A stretch of 8,409 nt of DNA, from the NCBI GenBank assembly GCA_946478765.1, contig CAMLDH010000152.1:1-8409 (forward strand). Direction: 5' to 3'. Both the position numbers and the translations under genes were made by a program. This stretch comes from an uncultured Oxalobacteraceae bacterium (GTDB lineage: Bacteria > Pseudomonadota > Gammaproteobacteria > Burkholderiales > Burkholderiaceae). The notes under the pieces were generated by a model, which saw only the letters and a list, made by a program, of their open reading frames with translations, did not search any database and was not told the DNA's origin. Positions within the stretch are counted from its first letter, which is position 1. Every line of letters starts with the position of its first letter. Below are positions 5,755 through 8,409 of this stretch, in pieces.

Positions 5755-6383
5755 ATGGGGAGTGCGCTGCATACCTTGCAAAACACGAGCGGACTAGCCG
5801 ATGCAGTCGCTACGCTGGGCAACAATCCGCTACCGGACGGCTATGTGCTGAAGCTGGCCGGTTTTCAGGATGCGAGCGACGCGGCGCGCATCGATGCCAT
5901 CGCGGCAGAGTTGAACGCCTTGTCGGGCGTCGAATTCGTGCAAGTCGATTCGGCATGGGTCAAGTGGCTGGCGGCGCTGTTGCATGTATTGCGGCTGGCG
6001 CTCGCGTTTCTCGCCGCGACACTGAGCGTGGTCATGATCGCGGTGGTGTTCAATACGATCCGTCTGCAAGTGATGAACCAGCGCGAGGAAATCGAAGTGT
6101 CGCGGCTGGTCGGCGCGACCGATGGATTCAATTGCCGGCCGTTTTATTACACCGGTGCGCTGCTTGGTTTGGGCGCTGGCGCGCTCGCGCTGGGCGCGGT
6201 GGCGTTGGCGCTGCAGCCGTTGAATGGCGCAATTGCGGAGTTTGCGCGCTTGTATGCGTCGGAGTTCAGGCTGGCGCCGCTGGGACTGGTCCCGGCCGGT
6301 GTGCTGCTGGCTGTCAGTGCCGCGTTGGGATTGATGGATTCGCTGTTGTGTCGGTGCGGCGGCATTTGGCGCGGCTTGGTTAA
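5755..6383 (+). pseudogene. ftsX: ftsX remnant: truncated at the N-terminus, frameshifted at the C-terminus
   Basis: FtsX is the membrane subunit of the FtsEX complex that controls septal peptidoglycan hydrolysis. This frame carries its periplasmic-loop end and last three membrane segments: LQNTSGLADAVATLGNNPLP, VEFVQVDSAWVKWLAALL, the hallmark FNTIRLQVMNQREEIEVSRL followed by VGATD, then RPFYYTG and two hydrophobic helices. About 90-100 N-terminal residues, including the first membrane segment, are absent. Near 6349 two extra bases (TG) shift the frame; beyond it the correct ending SVRRHLARLG and a TAA at 6381-6383 are still readable. The frame used upstream runs on to 6549 without meaning. 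An ATG at 5689 opens the frame, but codons before about 5755 show no FtsX similarity. No ftsE precedes it, unlike the normal ftsE-ftsX operon. A functional copy presumably exists elsewhere. Confidence 0.85.
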
Positions 6384-6585
6384 CGTCGGGCTTTGTCGGA
6401 TCGAATTCGATTCGCGACCTACACTGTTCGATTGGTCCGAATCTAAGGGGGGTACAGGTATGACTTGTATCGGCCAAAACCGGACTTCGCTCTGCGGTGC
6501 CTTGACAAGGTTTAACTCGCCAATCGACGCCGACATATTTTTAGTATGATGGTCATTCCAGCGATAAATCTTCCGCCCGCTTCAC
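6384..6585. other. Intergenic upstream of the zinc-site gene
   Basis: There is no gene here. It includes the palindrome ATCGAATTCGAT (about 6400-6411), a TTGACA at 6502-6507 without a correctly spaced -10, and a TATGAT at 6545-6550 that could be the -10 of the gene starting at 6586 but lacks a good -35. I do not call a promoter. Confidence 0.4.
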
Positions 6586-7812
6586 ATGCCGACCACTCCA
6601 AAATCCATTCCCCCCGAGGTCCAACTTGTTGCGCGCGCTTTCGATCAAATCATCGACGAGTACGACGCGAACAATAAAGTAATCTTCCAGAATGAGTCGG
6701 AGCGCGCCCGCCAGCACTTCGTCGCGATACATCGCAGGGTTAAGGATTGGTCCAAGTCACAGCAATGCGTGGTTCCAGGGTGCGGGCAGCAGAGCATAGC
6801 GCGCTCGCATACCGTGCCGAAGTCTATGTCGCTGCGCGTGATTGAGGAGAGTGGTCATGTACTTGTCCCCACTTTTGACCAAAAGCGCGGCGAGCCGAAG
6901 GTTGAGAAGGTAGGCCTGTCTGATGCCACGACGTTTCCAGGATTCTGCACTACCCATGAGTTGCTCTTTCGGAACTTTGAGGGCAAGGGCAGCATTGACA
7001 CCGCGTCAGAAGTTTTCCTGCAGATCTATCGCGCCGCATGCAGGGAACTCTTCCGAGCAAGATTCGTCGTCGAACAGCACGACTGGATGATGACTGAGTA
7101 TTGCAAGGCACGAGACGAGGGCCTCGTCCGACTCATTCGAGATCGTGCGCGAGCGCTGGGGCTTCAAAAGGAGACGGACCTGGGCTCGTTGCACTTCGAG
7201 AGCGACCCGCTGGTAGATGGTGCGAATGAACGCGCTCTTCCGATTCGCGATCTGATAACTCACTTGGAGCAGCGTCTTCTACCAGCGCTTGAGCGTGCCG
7301 TGTTCAATGCAGACGATTCCGGAGTATCCGTGATTGCAACCGAGGTCAATGTCGAAATACCAGTAGCGCTTGCGGGATCGGGATCCTTCTGGGTTACCGA
7401 AGGGGGTACCGAAACAAGGATCGTATTGTTGATGAACGTAGTTCCTCAGTCTGGATGCACGCTCATCGTGATGGCGACGCTTGCCGAAGAAGAACGATTT
7501 CTCAATGCCTACCAAGCGCGGTGGATGAACCATGCACTGAGCATCCTGTCGATGATCGAGTCCTGGATGATCAACGGCACTGATCAATGGTGCATCAGAC
7601 CTAGCACTTGGGAGAAGATACCGACACTTCGAGCGGCCGGACTGCTAGCGGAGATTATGGGATTCAAGCGTAATGTCGGAGAAGAATGCGACGCTTCAAT
7701 CTTCGACGACATACGTTCTGAGCTCATACGAGCCTCAGAGGTCGCGAATGCAAGCAACAGGACGCCGGAGTACATCAGATTCATCGAATCAGAGCAAAGG
7801 AAAATGGCGTAA
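6586..7812 (+). CDS. Uncharacterised protein with treble-clef/HNH-like zinc site (408 aa)
   Basis: The N-terminal half carries a probable zinc-binding module: C61-x4-C66 in CVVPGCGQQS, followed by ARSHTVPKS with H75, and after about 45 residues FPGFCTTHELLF with C121-x2-H124. The order C..C, S-H-x-x-P-K, then GFC-x2-H-(D/E)-x-x-L/I-F is that of a group of uncharacterised HNH-like treble-clef proteins. The His and two zinc knuckles are those expected of a metal-dependent nuclease fold, but activity is not demonstrated. Residues about 135-250 are mainly helical. Residues 255-408 form an alpha/beta region (SVIATEVNVEIPVALAGSGS, then a beta-rich stretch and an acidic helical end) that I cannot assign. 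There is no signal peptide or membrane segment, so it is probably cytoplasmic. The ATG at 6586 lacks an obvious Shine-Dalgarno. The gene looks intact, unlike its left-hand neighbours. Confidence 0.8.
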   Translation: MPTTPKSIPPEVQLVARAFDQIIDEYDANNKVIFQNESERARQHFVAIHRRVKDWSKSQQCVVPGCGQQSIARSHTVPKSMSLRVIEESGHVLVPTFDQKRGEPKVEKVGLSDATTFPGFCTTHELLFRNFEGKGSIDTASEVFLQIYRAACRELFRARFVVEQHDWMMTEYCKARDEGLVRLIRDRARALGLQKETDLGSLHFESDPLVDGANERALPIRDLITHLEQRLLPALERAVFNADDSGVSVIATEVNVEIPVALAGSGSFWVTEGGTETRIVLLMNVVPQSGCTLIVMATLAEEERFLNAYQARWMNHALSILSMIESWMINGTDQWCIRPSTWEKIPTLRAAGLLAEIMGFKRNVGEECDASIFDDIRSELIRASEVANASNRTPEYIRFIESEQRKMA

Positions 7813-8017
7813 GATTGATTCTCCAGACGTGGCGAACGGAGCTTCGTTTGAAGCGATCTAAGACATCAATCGACTCGGACACCCTACGGCGTTCCGCGGC
7901 TCCGTCGCCTCACTCTCCGCCAGGCGTCGGTTATCTCCAGCATTGGGCCGCTCAGAAGCCGCTGCGCAGCCCTTGCTAGTCACTTTTTTCAACAATTGAA
8001 GCTGAAAGGAAAGCGCA
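7813..8017. other. Intergenic with no resolved element
   Basis: This stretch separates the zinc-site gene from the small gene downstream. It contains GC-rich short hairpins (GCTTCGTTTGAAGC at about 7848-7861, and the palindrome GCTGCGCAGC near 7961) and a run of six T at 7985-7990. I looked for an integron attC site (RYYYAAC ... GTTRRRY) and did not find one. Confidence 0.4.
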
Positions 8018-8287
8018 GTGAGAATCAACGTCTACGCTGAAGAACTTCCCACCGTTACTGAACTTGAGGCCGAAGGCGATCGAGTTGTCCTAAGAACGAA
8101 GCAGCTCGATGAGGTCAGCTTCCCGCATTTCGGGATTCAGTTCTTGGTCGGCCCTCGAAAAGAGCACACTCCAGGCGATGACGACACGTCTGCCGTGACG
8201 TTCTGGTTCTCAGACGTTCACCACAAGCAATCACTCGCGTGGATGCTCAGAAAGGCACTTGAGGAACTCGAGAAGTCACTGCTGTAA
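8018..8287 (+). CDS. Small uncharacterised protein (89 aa)
   Basis: The GTG start at 8018 has AAAGGA at 8005-8010, seven bases upstream, which strongly supports this start. The protein is acidic and without signal peptide or membrane segment. Residues 1-35 alternate in a beta-like way (INVYAEELPTVTELEAEGDR then VVLRTKQLDEVSF), residues 36-68 hold a beta stretch FGIQFLVGPR and a DDD turn before SAVTFWFSD, and residues 70-89 form a helix, KQSLAWMLRKALEELEKSLL. I do not recognise a family. It follows the zinc-site gene on the same strand at a 205-bp distance, which is too far for a tight operon but leaves open a functional link. Cassette-like small proteins of this kind are common in accessory regions. 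Confidence 0.7.
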   Translation: MRINVYAEELPTVTELEAEGDRVVLRTKQLDEVSFPHFGIQFLVGPRKEHTPGDDDTSAVTFWFSDVHHKQSLAWMLRKALEELEKSLL

Positions 8288-8409
8288 GCCTCCCTGCGCG
8301 GCCAAACAGGTCGTTCGACATGGGCACGCAGCAGTATTGCTGCCGCAAGGCGTGCTAGTGGGTCACTTGGCAACTGAATAGGGATTGTTACGTCTAAACG
8401 GCAAAGACG
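8288..8409. other. Right edge, no gene seen
   Basis: After the stop at 8287 there is no coding frame of note. A 6-bp stem GCAGCA / TGCTGC with a four-base loop lies near 8327-8342, without a T-tract. Confidence 0.4.

Noticed and set aside
5724..6383. Second long plus-strand ORF over the ftsX remnant
   Set aside because: It is an out-of-frame, Arg/Gly/Ala-rich shadow. Only its last 10-15 codons are meaningful, as the frameshifted end of ftsX.
6400..6411. 12-bp perfect palindrome ATCGAATTCGAT
   Set aside because: It is isolated, has no neighbouring promoter or gene start, and such palindromes are expected occasionally by chance.
6502..6550. Promoter with TTGACA -35 and TATGAT -10 before the zinc-site gene
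   Set aside because: The two hexamers are 37 bp apart, far from the 16-18 bp needed, and neither has a proper partner at the right spacing.
7813..8017. Possible integron attC site between the two right-hand genes
   Set aside because: GC-rich hairpins are present, but no RYYYAAC/GTTRRRY pair in the required arrangement was found.

Overview
The window looks like a piece of a betaproteobacterial chromosome, probably Burkholderiales or a relative. The base composition is moderately high in GC. The evidence is a CTGT-N8-ACAG LexA-type operator, dRS3-like ATTCCC-N8-GGGAAT palindromes of the kind common in Betaproteobacteria, and an ftsX remnant that reads like the beta/gammaproteobacterial protein. 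No RNA genes, CRISPR array or housekeeping operon are present. The placement is inference from style, not from a database search.

Layout, left to right. (1) 157-504: a small unknown gene on the minus strand, and a LexA box lying between it and a short rightward ORF remnant. (2) 671-915: a 245-bp palindromic, MITE-like element with 29-bp terminal inverted repeats and an inner pair of perfect 30-bp inverted repeats. (3) 1081-2513, minus: a secreted TPR-protein gene broken by an internal deletion plus a frameshift. (4) 2742-2770: a 29-bp sequence almost identical to part of the ftsX remnant 3.3 kb away. (5) 2813-3283: an unidentified gene fragment running into the 3' end of a group II intron (end of the maturase HNH domain, then domains V and VI). 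(6) 3294-3596, minus: an apparently intact gene for a small exported protein. (7) 3963-4121: an IS66-family transposase C-terminal scrap. (8) 4237-4300: a half copy of the element in (2), ending 18 bp before the next gene. (9) 4319-5506: an open in-frame chimera of a truncated KaiC/RecA-like ATPase domain and an EAL domain lacking its EAL signature. (10) 5659-5685: a probable intrinsic terminator. (11) about 5755-6383: an N-terminally truncated, frameshifted ftsX pseudogene without ftsE. (12) 6586-7812: an intact gene for an uncharacterised protein with a treble-clef/HNH-like zinc site. (13) 8018-8287: a small unknown gene with a clear ribosome binding site.

The overall picture is an accessory or decaying region. 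At least five gene remnants, a retroelement fragment and two copies of a palindromic repeat sit among four plausibly intact genes (157-459, 3294-3596, 6586-7812, 8018-8287) and one chimeric ORF. I see no evidence that these genes form one pathway. The objects most worth following up are the KaiC-EAL chimera, the zinc-site protein with its small downstream neighbour, the group II intron 3' relic, and the repeat element.
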